Below, piece by piece: positions 33,436 to 42,031 of a stretch of 64,000 bases of DNA. Both the position numbers and the translations under genes were made by a program. This DNA is from Sphingobacteriales bacterium. Lineage in GTDB: Bacteria; Bacteroidota; Bacteroidia; Chitinophagales; JADIYW01. The notes under the pieces were generated by a model, which was not told the DNA's origin, did not search any database, and worked only from the letters and a program-made list of their open reading frames with translations. Numbering within the stretch: position 1 is the first letter of the stretch; each line of letters starts with the position of its first letter. Where the stretch lies: NCBI GenBank assembly GCA_016719635.1, contig JADJYT010000002.1:124001-188000 (forward strand). Direction: 5' to 3'.

Positions 33436-33840
33436 ATGGAATTCGCACAAAAATTCAAAGACGCAGTAGACAGTTTTACTGCAGAAACAAAAGCAAACGT
33501 AACGGAATTACGTTACAACGTGGAAAACACTGTTAAAAATGCGGTGAGTGAAGCAAAAGAAGAAGTGGAGTTACAAAAAAATCACCTTAAAACAACATCT
33601 GAAAGAATTCAGTCCAAACTGAAAGGACCTTTCACCGTGGAAAAAATCCAGTCTGATGTTAAAGAAGAAGCTGAAATTTTAGTAGCAGACCTTAAAACAA
33701 CCCTCAACAGGAATGCTGACAGGGTAAAAGGTTTATTCAACCACGCTTCTGAAAAAATCGAACAACAAGTGGAAGAAGTTAAAGCTGAAGTAAAAAAAGC
33801 TACTTCTAAAGCAAAAGCAAGAGTAGAAAAGGCTGCGTAA
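33436..33840 (+). CDS. Amphipathic helical protein (phasin/LEA/apolipoprotein-like)
   Basis: A 134-residue protein without signal peptide, predicted as one long amphipathic helix, very rich in Lys, Glu, Ala and Val, with repeats of an 11-residue-like pattern (KNAVSEAKEEVELQK, ASEKIEQQVEEVKAEVKKATSKAKARVEKAA). Such composition is seen in phasins, LEA-type desiccation proteins and YtxH-like proteins. Homology cannot be fixed by eye. The strong promoter and strong terminator indicate a well-expressed single gene, which suggests a structural or protective role. Confidence 0.7.
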   Translation: MEFAQKFKDAVDSFTAETKANVTELRYNVENTVKNAVSEAKEEVELQKNHLKTTSERIQSKLKGPFTVEKIQSDVKEEAEILVADLKTTLNRNADRVKGLFNHASEKIEQQVEEVKAEVKKATSKAKARVEKAA

Positions 33841-33864
33841 GCACCTTTTCCCCAACCATTTTTA

Positions 33865-33902
33865 AAAAGAGCCGCCACTAAATGTAGAGCGGCTCTTTTT
33901 TT
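33865..33902 (+). terminator. Rho-independent terminator after the helical-protein gene
   Basis: AAAAGAGCCGC and GCGGCTCTTTT pair around a 13-base loop and are followed by T. It lies 24 bp after the stop codon. Confidence 0.8.
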
Positions 33903-34024
33903 CATGTTGAATGAATCAAGATTTAGCTATTTTTACCCATTCAGCAACAACGCCAAAGCAATGTATGTAGACGAACAAAGTAAGAGCGTTTAAGTAACCA
34001 GTAAACAATACCTAATCACCAACC

Positions 34025-34282
34025 ATGCGAATTGCAGGCACTATCCCTCATCCCATTTTGAAAATCACGGTCATGCAGATGAATAACCGGTATGTGTTGA
34101 AATTAGAAGCGAATATGCTTGAACAGACCTATAAGTTTCATGAGGATGAACGGCTGAGAACGATGGAGGATATGGAAAGGCTGGTGGATGAAACTTTTCT
34201 GCATGAATGTATCCGGCGCTTCGCGGAAATGAATGCAAGCAGGGGGGAAAGTTATCAAAGAAATATTTCAGAACAGTCCTAA
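34025..34282 (+). CDS. Small conserved-type protein of unknown function
   Basis: An 85-residue soluble protein starting MRIAGTIPHP, with a short beta region (ILKITVMQMNNRYVLKLEAN) and a helical C terminus (LRTMEDMERLVDETFLHECIRRFAEMN). The composition and compact layout look like a real gene, and similar short proteins are seen in Bacteroidota, but I cannot assign a function. It is convergent with the FAD oxidoreductase gene, whose end lies 4 bp away. Confidence 0.6.
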   Translation: MRIAGTIPHPILKITVMQMNNRYVLKLEANMLEQTYKFHEDERLRTMEDMERLVDETFLHECIRRFAEMNASRGESYQRNISEQS

Positions 34283-34286
34283 CACC

Positions 34287-35570
34287 TTAATTCGATGCTG
34301 CCATATCGGGAGTTTGGTATCTGCCTTTGATAAATTCCTGTGCTATTAAATCAGCCGTTTCCCTTCCGCTGCGCAACGCTGATTCCATGCTTCCTACCGA
34401 CAACCCATCGCCGCAGGCATAAACAGTGCTGCTGATTTTTTTAGAGAATCGCACCTCATCCAATATCGGTTTGAACGGCATTGCGTATTTGATATGGTAG
34501 GTTTTCAGATGATGCCAGTCCATCACTTTCAGTCCAAACCATTCTGACAATTCCGTCAGCGACCTGACCACCAATTCATCATCATCCAGATCGTGTTCTT
34601 TAATTATATTGACGGCCACCAGATGCTTTCCTTTAGGTGCATATTCCGGATGCAGTAAGGTTGGCAAAAACACATGGTTTACCAAACCGCCTTCGTCACC
34701 GTTCAGCATCACTACCGGCTTGCTTACAGGTGGTTTTTCCGTAGAGAAATAAAGGGTCGATACATGCGAGCATTCGGCAGGCATCACCTTATCACCCATA
34801 ATCAGATTGGCATCGATGGCATTGGTGGCCACTACCACAAATCTGGCTTCCAGAAAATCTCCGTTGATAAACTCTACGCCATTATCCAGCACCCTTTTCA
34901 CTTTCGTTTTAAAGCAAATGGAGCCGGGTTCCAATTTCCGTGCAATGGACTCGGCAATTTTACCGATACCCTCCTTCGGAAGCGCCACATGATCCTGAAA
35001 CAGGGATTTCAGGTAAATCTTAGAGAAACGGGAAGAGGATTGTAAATTGTAATCAAAAATATTGGCGGCAATCATAGGGCGAAAAAATGAATCAATCAAT
35101 CTTTTACTGAAGCCGTTTTTGGATAAATATTCAAATGTGGAGGATTCCTTTTCTTTGACTAGCTGGTTGTAAGAGGTGGTTTTCAGCTTTACATACAATC
35201 CGAACAAACGCATCTTATCAGAAAAGGAAGCATTTTTCGCCAATGCCGTAGAAACCGTATCAATGGTCTGGTAAATGGGATTGGTAAAGAGATTAAATGT
35301 ACCCTGATACCTCAATAAATAGCCGGGATACGAATTTTTTAATGCCAGTTCATTTATGTTAATAATTTTCGAGAGCTCTGTTGTGGAATGGTGGTAAAAA
35401 TGCAGCCCTCTGTCCAATGTATATCCTTCAAACTTATCAGACCTGGCTCTGCCACCTACTTGTGAGGAAACCTCCAACACTTTCACGTTCAACCCCTTGC
35501 GTTGCAAATAATAGGCAGCCGACAAGCCTGAAAAGCCTGCCCCCACTACAACCACATCAATAGCTTCCAT
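34287..35570 (-). CDS. FAD-dependent amine/phytoene-type oxidoreductase
   Basis: A 427-residue flavoprotein. The N terminus has the FAD-binding Rossmann motif VVVGAGFSGLSAAYYLQRKG and the second glycine-rich segment VGGRARSDKFEGYTLDRG. The C terminus has the FAD-closing motif VYACGDGLSVGSMESALRSGRETADLI. Together these place it in the amine oxidase/protoporphyrinogen oxidase/phytoene desaturase superfamily. The substrate is not clear; no carotenoid or haem gene is adjacent. It is transcribed alone or with an upstream promoter in the 105 bp before it. Confidence 0.85.
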   Translation of the reverse strand: MEAIDVVVVGAGFSGLSAAYYLQRKGLNVKVLEVSSQVGGRARSDKFEGYTLDRGLHFYHHSTTELSKIININELALKNSYPGYLLRYQGTFNLFTNPIYQTIDTVSTALAKNASFSDKMRLFGLYVKLKTTSYNQLVKEKESSTFEYLSKNGFSKRLIDSFFRPMIAANIFDYNLQSSSRFSKIYLKSLFQDHVALPKEGIGKIAESIARKLEPGSICFKTKVKRVLDNGVEFINGDFLEARFVVVATNAIDANLIMGDKVMPAECSHVSTLYFSTEKPPVSKPVVMLNGDEGGLVNHVFLPTLLHPEYAPKGKHLVAVNIIKEHDLDDDELVVRSLTELSEWFGLKVMDWHHLKTYHIKYAMPFKPILDEVRFSKKISSTVYACGDGLSVGSMESALRSGRETADLIAQEFIKGRYQTPDMAASN

Positions 35571-35675
35571 AGAATAGTAAAATTAGAGCAAATAGCGCTT
35601 GACCATCCATCGGTCAGATTAATTAAGCATTAAGCAAACCTTATGATTAGGTTGAAAATCAACAAACAAACCCAT

Positions 35676-36164
35676 CTAATTGGTTTTGATCACCAATGGA
35701 GGCGTAGTGATGACATTGCTGTTATGACCGGCTCTGTCGCGTATATAAATATCAAAAATGAGGGTATCCAATGGTTTTTGCAAGAGCAGCAAATCAGCTT
35801 CATCTATAAGTCCGCTCAGGGTACCACCCAGTTTAATTTCGATGGTACCGGAAATAGCATCAGAGGTTCCTCTTTTGGGAATATAGGGGATATTGGAAGT
35901 GTCTTCCTTGTTGTATTTCACCGTTTTGATGAAAATAGAATTTACATTCACCACGTCGTCCGTAGTGAGTAAACCCAAATCGCCGTCTCCATCCGTAAAT
36001 TTCAGGAACATAGATCCGGCTGTCAGTGCCTGGTAAGGATTTGCTACATTAATGGTGTCAAATTCCAGTGTCGGTTCAATCGGATATTCAGGTGTTTTAA
36101 AACAGGAAACCATACCAAAACAGGAAACAGCAATAACGATTAGGATAAGAATTCTGTTGTTCAT
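35676..36164 (-). CDS. Lipoprotein of unknown function
   Basis: A 162-residue protein when started at 36164 (MNNRILILIVIAVSC), giving a signal peptide with lipobox-like GMVSC followed by FKTPEYPIEP. Longer in-frame starts would put 41 unrelated residues in front and overlap the divergent gene. The mature part is a beta-rich domain with FLKFTDGDGDLG, a calcium-loop-like sequence, IFIKTVKYNKED and IFDIYIRDRAGHNSN. It resembles small Bacteroidota surface lipoproteins but no family name is certain. It is divergent from the LuxE-like gene. Confidence 0.7.
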   Translation of the reverse strand: MNNRILILIVIAVSCFGMVSCFKTPEYPIEPTLEFDTINVANPYQALTAGSMFLKFTDGDGDLGLLTTDDVVNVNSIFIKTVKYNKEDTSNIPYIPKRGTSDAISGTIEIKLGGTLSGLIDEADLLLLQKPLDTLIFDIYIRDRAGHNSNVITTPPLVIKTN

Positions 36165-36175
36165 TTGTTTTCTTT

Positions 36176-36183
36176 TAACTTTG
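36176..36183 (+). promoter_or_regulatory. TAnnTTTG -7 box before the LuxE-like gene
   Basis: TAACTTTG matches the -7 consensus and ends 4 bp before the GTG start at 36188. A transcript would begin at or next to the start codon, implying a leaderless mRNA. Confidence 0.5.
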
Positions 36184-36187
36184 TCCC

Positions 36188-37195
36188 GTGCAGCAATTGA
36201 TTTCAAAAATACAACAAAAAATCTTTTCCGGTGAAGGATTTGATTTTGAACAGACGGCACTGGAAGTTTTTGAATTCCAATATACACACAATTCCGTTTA
36301 CAGACAATTCACCGATTACTTAAAAATAAACCCCAAAAATGTAACATCCGTTCTTCAGATACCATTTTTACCCATAGAATTCTTTAAAACACACCGGATC
36401 ATTTCAGATAACGGACAACCTCAGAAAATATTTGAAAGCAGTGGTACCACCGGCCAACTTACCGGCAAACACCTGGTGGCTGATCTAAATCTTTATGAAG
36501 AAAGTTTTCAAAAAGGGTTCGTGCAATTTTACGGAAACATTAAAGACTGGACAATACTGGCTTTGCTGCCCTCCTATCTGGAACGCAACAGCTCCTCACT
36601 CATCTACATGATAAATGACCTTATTCAAAAATCGGAAAAGGAAGATTCCGGATTTTACCTTTATAACCTGGAAGAATTAGCAAAAAAAATCTCAAATCTC
36701 TCCTCTCAAATCTCACCTCCAAAGATCTTACTGATCGGTGTCACCTTTGCTCTCCTGGATTTTGCTGAACAATACCCCATGGATTTACCCGGTGTAACAG
36801 TTATGGAAACCGGAGGCATGAAAGGAAAAAGGGAGGAAATAACGAGAGCTGAAGTGCATAACCTTCTGAAAAAGGCATTTAACCTGAAACAGGTCCATTC
36901 AGAATACGGCATGACGGAATTATTGTCGCAGGCTTACTCCAAAGGGGAGGGTATCTTTCAAACTCCTCCCTGGATGAAAATCCTGAAACGGGATATCTAC
37001 AACCCGTTGTCTGTCTGCATCGAACCGGGCAGAGGCGGGCTGAACGTAATTGACCTTGCCAATATCCATTCCTGTGCTTTTATAGCAACACAAGATGTTG
37101 TAAACATGCTCGTTGATGATCATTATGAAATATTGGGAAGATTGGACAACTCAGACATACGCGGATGCAACCTGATGGTCACTTCCAGTTTTTAA
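36188..37195 (+). CDS. LuxE-family acyl-protein synthetase-like enzyme
   Basis: A 335-residue cytoplasmic protein of the acyl-activating superfamily, closest in layout to LuxE. Signatures are VLQIPFLPIEFFKTHRI, the ATP-binding loop IFESSGTTGQLTGKH, and VHSEYGMTELLSQAYS with a C-terminal RGGLNVIDLANIHSCAFIATQD. Members adenylate an acyl group. The natural substrate in Bacteroidota is unknown, and no lux genes are here. The start is GTG; the next in-frame Met is too far inside. Its 3' end overlaps the convergent maf gene by 17 bp. Confidence 0.82.
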   Translation: MQQLISKIQQKIFSGEGFDFEQTALEVFEFQYTHNSVYRQFTDYLKINPKNVTSVLQIPFLPIEFFKTHRIISDNGQPQKIFESSGTTGQLTGKHLVADLNLYEESFQKGFVQFYGNIKDWTILALLPSYLERNSSSLIYMINDLIQKSEKEDSGFYLYNLEELAKKISNLSSQISPPKILLIGVTFALLDFAEQYPMDLPGVTVMETGGMKGKREEITRAEVHNLLKKAFNLKQVHSEYGMTELLSQAYSKGEGIFQTPPWMKILKRDIYNPLSVCIEPGRGGLNVIDLANIHSCAFIATQDVVNMLVDDHYEILGRLDNSDIRGCNLMVTSSF

Positions 37196-37745
37196 TTTCG
37201 TGCTGGACCCGTTTCAGCGGCAGGCCCATTACATTGAAGAATTCACCTTCTACTTTTTCCACCCCTATAAATTCCTGTACATTGTACGCACCGGCTTTAT
37301 CCAGGGGCTGAAACTCGTTTACATATGCCTTGATTTCCTCATCACTCAGGTTTTTAAAGTGTACCTTGGCCAGTTCGGAGAATGAAATCTGCATTTTGTT
37401 TTTCCGGATACTTATCCCTGTCACCACATCGTGGGATCTCCCATTCAACGATTTTAAAAACTTAAATGCCTGATCCAGGCTTTTGGGTTTTCCGATAAGT
37501 TTATTATCCAGTATCACCACTGTATCGGCACACAGGATAAAATCATCATCCTGTCCTAAATAGGAATAAATGTCAAAAATCTTCAATTTGGAAAGATACT
37601 CGGCCACTTTGTAGTAGTTCATATCAAACGGAAACCGTTCTTCAATCTTGGGTTTCACCACCTCCACCTCAAAACCGGCATCCGAAAGAATTTCCAGTCT
37701 TCGGGGTGATTTTGAACCTAAAATGATTTTAACAGGAGCATACAT
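37179..37745 (-). CDS. maf: Maf-family nucleotide pyrophosphatase
   Basis: A 188-residue cytoplasmic enzyme that hydrolyses non-canonical or canonical nucleoside triphosphates to monophosphates. Family signatures are ILGSKSPRRLEILSDAGF at the N terminus, LCADTVVILDNKLIGKP in the centre, GRSHDVVTGISI, and KAGAYNVQEFIGVEKVEGEFFNVMGLPL near the C terminus. It lies 4 bp after the UbiA-type gene and ends a minus-strand operon of kdsC-like, ubiA-like and maf genes. Confidence 0.93.
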   Translation of the reverse strand: MYAPVKIILGSKSPRRLEILSDAGFEVEVVKPKIEERFPFDMNYYKVAEYLSKLKIFDIYSYLGQDDDFILCADTVVILDNKLIGKPKSLDQAFKFLKSLNGRSHDVVTGISIRKNKMQISFSELAKVHFKNLSDEEIKAYVNEFQPLDKAGAYNVQEFIGVEKVEGEFFNVMGLPLKRVQHEIKNWK

Positions 37746-37749
37746 TGAA

Positions 37750-38730
37750 TCAAACCAGCTTCTTTAAGAAATTGGCATATTGTACAAAAACGTACGGACC
37801 AATTCCGGAGTAAAAATACAACATCGTACTGATACCAATAACCATGAAAACCTTTATCAAATTGCTAATTAAATGGTAGTTTCTGACATATTTTGCCCTG
37901 AAAATAAGAAAATTTATAAGGAATACTGGAATAATCAGCAGGAATAAGACAAAATAAGCAATATTTTTCTTTTCCAAACCAGGAAAAAACCAAACAAAAC
38001 TAGCCAACAGGACCAGCAGCAAGATACTGATCACAAAGGCACTTATTTTTGCACCGGTGTGGCCAAAGACAATTGGAATGGATTTACAGCCGTACTGCTC
38101 ATCACCCGCCTGGTCTTCAATATCTTTAACGATTTCCCGCAGGAAAGTGGTTAAAAAGGCGAATAATCCATAAACGGTTGCGGCAATGGCAATACCGCTG
38201 TGAACATATCGTTCGTTGGCTGTCATATCCGGATTATCGGTACTCTCAAACAATGCAATGATAAAGACGGTAAAGGAAGTACATAATGCAATGATGAGAT
38301 TGCCGACAATCAGTTGTTTTTTGAACGTGTGCGCATAGAAATTCAACAGCACCATGATGACAACAGGTATGGAAGACAAGCGGTAATTTTTTGTCAGTAG
38401 GGCAAGCACCAGCGTACAGGCGATTCCAAGTCCGCATAAAATCGTATAGAATTTATAGGCGGCATCTTCGGATACTGACTCACCAACAATCACCTTGTGA
38501 GAACGGTTTACGGCATCAATATCGCTGTCAAAGATATCATTGACCACATATCCTCCTGCGGCAATGAATATTGTCGTGAGTACCAGCAGCAGGAATTCCG
38601 TTCCGGACAGGACCGGTTCTATATAAAAGAATTTATAGGGAGTTGCTGCCACAATGCAAATGCGAAACAGGTACATCGTCAATACAATCATCATCAGATT
38701 AAGCGGCCTAATTAATTTCAGATAATTCAT
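37750..38730 (-). CDS. UbiA-family prenyltransferase
   Basis: A 326-residue integral membrane protein with eight to nine hydrophobic segments. The two Asp-rich motifs are visible: NDIFDSDIDAVNR at about residues 65-77 and EIVKDIEDQAGDEQYG in the second half. Members transfer a polyprenyl group to an aromatic or glycerol-phosphate acceptor. In Bacteroidota similar proteins are often annotated as geranylgeranylglycerol-phosphate geranylgeranyltransferases; which acceptor is used here is not evident. It lies between the KdsC-like and maf genes. Confidence 0.88.
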   Translation of the reverse strand: MNYLKLIRPLNLMMIVLTMYLFRICIVAATPYKFFYIEPVLSGTEFLLLVLTTIFIAAGGYVVNDIFDSDIDAVNRSHKVIVGESVSEDAAYKFYTILCGLGIACTLVLALLTKNYRLSSIPVVIMVLLNFYAHTFKKQLIVGNLIIALCTSFTVFIIALFESTDNPDMTANERYVHSGIAIAATVYGLFAFLTTFLREIVKDIEDQAGDEQYGCKSIPIVFGHTGAKISAFVISILLLVLLASFVWFFPGLEKKNIAYFVLFLLIIPVFLINFLIFRAKYVRNYHLISNLIKVFMVIGISTMLYFYSGIGPYVFVQYANFLKKLV

Positions 38731-38753
38731 TTCAAAACTTTAAGTATTGTGAT

Positions 38754-39272
38754 TCATTTCAGTTCTTCAAACCATTTACCCTGTACCTTCAGCACCATTT
38801 CAATCACCTCCCGCACACAGCCATCCCCTCCTTTTCGGAGACAGATATAATCCGCGACAGATTGTATTTCCGGAACGGCATCACTCGGACAACATTTCAA
38901 TCCACACATCTGCATGGAGGCGTGATCCGGGATATCATCCGCTATATACAGTACGTTTTCAGCCGCTATTTCAGTCTGCGCTAAAAACTCCCGCAAGACC
39001 TTTACCTTATCCGCAACCTTGTAATAATTATGCTTTACGCCAACTGTATCAAACCGTTTGTGTACCGCAGCGGAAGTACCTCCGGTTATTATACAAACCT
39101 CGTATCCCTGCTGAATGGCATGTTTCAGTGCAAAGCCATCCTTGGCATTAAACGTTCTTAACAAATCTCCGGCTTCCGTTGCAACAAGCTCATTATTGGT
39201 AAATACGCCGTCCACATCAAACACAAAGGCTTTTATGAAAGGTAATTTGCTGTAAAAATGCTCTTCTGACAT
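38754..39272 (-). CDS. KdsC-type HAD phosphatase (KDO-8-phosphate phosphatase)
   Basis: A 172-residue HAD-superfamily phosphatase when started at 39272 (MSEEHFYSKL). The catalytic Asp motif is FVFDVDGVFTNNEL, followed by NAKDGFALKHAIQQGYEVCIITGG and VLYIADDIPDHASMQ, with VREVIEMVL near the end. Lack of a cap domain and the short length are as in KdsC, which dephosphorylates KDO-8-phosphate in lipid A core synthesis. Related N-acylneuraminate-9-phosphatases look alike, so the substrate is inferred. It leads the operon with the UbiA and maf genes. Confidence 0.88.
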   Translation of the reverse strand: MSEEHFYSKLPFIKAFVFDVDGVFTNNELVATEAGDLLRTFNAKDGFALKHAIQQGYEVCIITGGTSAAVHKRFDTVGVKHNYYKVADKVKVLREFLAQTEIAAENVLYIADDIPDHASMQMCGLKCCPSDAVPEIQSVADYICLRKGGDGCVREVIEMVLKVQGKWFEELK

Positions 39273-39348
39273 GGGGCAAAGATACATTTAGTATGCTGAT
39301 TCGGCAATAATACCACAGATTGGGTATGTATTTTAATTTTTTTGGTAC

Positions 39349-39356
39349 TAAATTTG
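39349..39356 (+). promoter_or_regulatory. TAnnTTTG -7 box before the first tandem paralogue
   Basis: TAAATTTG matches the -7 consensus and ends 25 bp before the ATG at 39382, a normal leader length. Confidence 0.5.
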
Positions 39357-39381
39357 TTTTACAAGTCAAAATACGTTTTCT

Positions 39382-40173
39382 ATGAGAAATCTAATCCTGC
39401 TTTTACTGACGATGGGTTCGTTCACCATCCATTCTGCGGCTCAAACCAACAGAGTTATTTTATGTGATTCGTATGATGATAACGGTGTCCCCACCGGCGT
39501 CAACAAGAACTGGGACATATCCAAGAATGGTTCCTATGTCTATATCCTTTACACGCAGGATAAGCCAATTACAAATAAACTATTATTGTATGTAGATAAA
39601 AAAACCGCTGCCGGCAGTTATGCCGCTTTCGACACGCAGGATTTCACTTATGACCCAAAGACAGACAGGAAGAAATTTGCTGTTTATGATTATAAATTCA
39701 CAGAATCCGGCGACTATAAAATCTCTGTAGTGAGTACCGGAGACAATAAGGAACTGGCATCTTCGCTGACCAACATCGCTTTTATGAAGGATGAGAAAGT
39801 AAAAGAGAAAAGCACCGATGCCAACGATACTTATTATTACGAAAACTCCACAATGATTTTTGGGGATAGCGTAGATGCTAAAGCTGTTGTAAAAGGAGAA
39901 GCCGGTACTTTCAAACTGATAAACGGAAAAAGGGATATAGTCGTTAAACTGTCACAGGATGAAGACCTGAATGTCACCCAGATCATAATGGACGTTTATG
40001 GCGGCACAGACTATAAGGAAAAAATCTACTCCAAAACGTTTGACATAGCCAGCAAAACCTGGAATTGGGTAAAAATGCCGGTCAATTTTACCAAAACAGG
40101 AAAATATGTGATTGACTTATATACCCAGGATGACGTGTTTATCAACAGCGGTTATGTTGAAATAACCAGATAA
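39382..40173 (+). CDS. Exported protein of unknown function (tandem paralogue 1)
   Basis: A 263-residue protein with a signal peptide cut near HSAAQ. The mature part begins RVILCDSYDDNGVPTGVNKNWDIS and is beta-rich, with a C-terminal VDLYTQDDVFINSGYVEI-type strand. The next gene encodes a clear relative (shared L-C-x-SY, G-x-x-x-G-x-x-x-x-W-x-I, DGSY/NGSY and DVxINS near the end), so the two arose by duplication. The family is not recognised; the repeated halves suggest two beta-sandwich modules. Confidence 0.7.
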   Translation: MRNLILLLLTMGSFTIHSAAQTNRVILCDSYDDNGVPTGVNKNWDISKNGSYVYILYTQDKPITNKLLLYVDKKTAAGSYAAFDTQDFTYDPKTDRKKFAVYDYKFTESGDYKISVVSTGDNKELASSLTNIAFMKDEKVKEKSTDANDTYYYENSTMIFGDSVDAKAVVKGEAGTFKLINGKRDIVVKLSQDEDLNVTQIIMDVYGGTDYKEKIYSKTFDIASKTWNWVKMPVNFTKTGKYVIDLYTQDDVFINSGYVEITR

Positions 40174-40230
40174 TGGCCTTGATAAATAACGTACCTTTAT
40201 TGCATCTAACCATTTAAACACTTTGCACGG

Positions 40231-40998
40231 ATGCGCCAGTTATTCTGTTCTTATGCTTTATTGATCCTATTGTCAGCTTCGGCAGAAAACAAGCTGCTGT
40301 TGTGCAGTTCGTATTCAGAAAGCGGAGAATACTCAGGTGTTTTCCCATCCTGGAACATTACCCAGGACGGAAGCTATATGCACCTCTTTTATGAATCTGA
40401 CACACCGGTAAATGATACCCTTTCCGTTCTTATTTTTAAAACTTTTGACCGCAGGGACACCAACTTCTATGAATACGACCGGTATTATCTTTTGCCCGGA
40501 CCTTCCAAAGAATGGGCTGCCAACAAATATACGTTTAGACATCCCGGAAACTATCGTTTTTTAGTCTTTGACCTCAAAAAAGATTTATTACTGCAATCGT
40601 ATAACACGCTCCTTGAATTTGAAAATAGTGTGTACGATTCTCATTTTACAGACACCTGGTACTATCTGAATACACAGTTGACTTTTTGCGACAGTGTGGT
40701 GAAAGGAAATATCATAGGGAGAAAAAACAGCTTCACCTATAACCCGAATGGGACTAAAGTGGTGGTGTATATCGGACAAGGCAATCAGCTGGCATTGAAA
40801 TCCGATCATATTCTGGCAAAAATCTATAAGATAGAAGGTGCGAAAAGGACATGGATAAAATCAAATCCATACTATACCGAGTTCAGCTGGTACTGGACAT
40901 ATCTTCCAATATATCTGAATGAAAGGGGGAATTATCTGGTAGAACTGTATAATGAACAGGACGTCTATATTAACAGCGCCGCACTGGAAATAAAATAA
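40231..40998 (+). CDS. Exported protein of unknown function (tandem paralogue 2)
   Basis: A 255-residue paralogue of the preceding protein, with signal peptide (cut near SASAEN), NKLLLCSSYSESGEYSGVFPSWNITQDGSY at the mature N terminus and LVELYNEQDVYINSAALEIK at the C terminus. It has a Tyr/Phe-rich middle that differs from paralogue 1. The stop codon directly abuts the 3' end of the convergent DUF2804 gene with no base between them. Confidence 0.7.
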   Translation: MRQLFCSYALLILLSASAENKLLLCSSYSESGEYSGVFPSWNITQDGSYMHLFYESDTPVNDTLSVLIFKTFDRRDTNFYEYDRYYLLPGPSKEWAANKYTFRHPGNYRFLVFDLKKDLLLQSYNTLLEFENSVYDSHFTDTWYYLNTQLTFCDSVVKGNIIGRKNSFTYNPNGTKVVVYIGQGNQLALKSDHILAKIYKIEGAKRTWIKSNPYYTEFSWYWTYLPIYLNERGNYLVELYNEQDVYINSAALEIK

Positions 40999-41970
40999 CT
41001 ACCAGACGGCATGATGGTCCTCCGCCACGCCGAAAGCCGTAAACTTCTCCTGTTTTCCGTCAATTACAACCGTGCCGTCAATCGTACCGAAAGGCTGTAT
41101 AAACCGGCTCTTCAAGAAAAGAGCATTCAGGTTTTCACTCCTCGCTCCCTTTGGGGATAAATGACAACTCAGGATTCCATCCTTTGTTTCAATCAGCCAG
41201 TCTGTTTTATCAAATGGTTTCTGAAAACTAAATGTTGCCGAAGACAGCAGCGTTTTCTTTCCATCCACCCAGAGAATGTTTTCCATATTTTCATTGAACC
41301 TGTCCACGAGATTGACGGCAATTGTTTTTTCAGTCTCCGTGATGCCTATAAAGGAAAGCCAGTTCCAGATGGTTTCCCGCGGCGGATACCCTTTTGTAAA
41401 ATCAATGGATCCGTATTTACCACTGGTTGCATAGGTATTGCTGCCGCCGTTGTTGATCTGCACTTTTACAGGCACACACTGATTTTTGTAGGTAAAGTTA
41501 AAAGGGCGATTATCCCTGGAAGGCGCTACGATACTGGCACCCTCTGCTGTATTTTGCGCATCAATATACATCTTATATTTCCCGATGTACTGCATGGACA
41601 TCTTGCCATTTTCCGTCTTAATGGAATAATTTCCCAACTTCCATTCGCTGTCTAAATTTGGATTGAAATCCGCCGGAAACCCAAGCGGCAATGTTGTCTT
41701 GTCTTCCACAAAAACACCGTCCATGAGAGAATAGAAATAGGAAAAGGCTGTCGCCACCATGCCTGCATCTGCTATGGCAAAGCCGCATATCAGTTCAGGG
41801 CTGAACACACCAAAAAAAACCCATGCCTTACGCTCTGTTCTGCGCTTCTTAGCCAGCAACCCCTGTTTATCCCAAAAAGATGTATCCGTATTGCCGATGA
41901 GGTCATCGTATACTCCAAATGGGATATGAGTGTCGTTTTGTAACAGAGAAGGATGTTTAGGTAAAATCAT
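40999..41970 (-). CDS. DUF2804 family protein
   Basis: A 323-residue protein without signal peptide. Features typical of DUF2804 are WDKQGLLAKKRRTERKAWVFFGVFSPELICGFAIADAGMVATAFSYFYS, NPNLDSEWKLGNYSIKT, and the C-terminal DGTVVIDGKQEKFTAFGVAEDHHAVW. The strands suggest a double beta-barrel similar to lipocalin-like hydroxyneurosporene synthase (CrtC) folds. The function of the family is unknown. It is a single gene facing the tandem paralogues. Confidence 0.83.
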   Translation of the reverse strand: MILPKHPSLLQNDTHIPFGVYDDLIGNTDTSFWDKQGLLAKKRRTERKAWVFFGVFSPELICGFAIADAGMVATAFSYFYSLMDGVFVEDKTTLPLGFPADFNPNLDSEWKLGNYSIKTENGKMSMQYIGKYKMYIDAQNTAEGASIVAPSRDNRPFNFTYKNQCVPVKVQINNGGSNTYATSGKYGSIDFTKGYPPRETIWNWLSFIGITETEKTIAVNLVDRFNENMENILWVDGKKTLLSSATFSFQKPFDKTDWLIETKDGILSCHLSPKGARSENLNALFLKSRFIQPFGTIDGTVVIDGKQEKFTAFGVAEDHHAVW

Positions 41971-42031
41971 TTCCTAAGATAGCAAATAATCTGCAAACAC
42001 AGATGCGTTGTCAATAACTTCTTATCCGATG

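Noticed and set aside
36188..37195. Bioluminescence (lux) system
   Set aside because: Only a LuxE-like acyl-activating enzyme is present, with no luxA, luxB, luxC or luxD in the neighbourhood.
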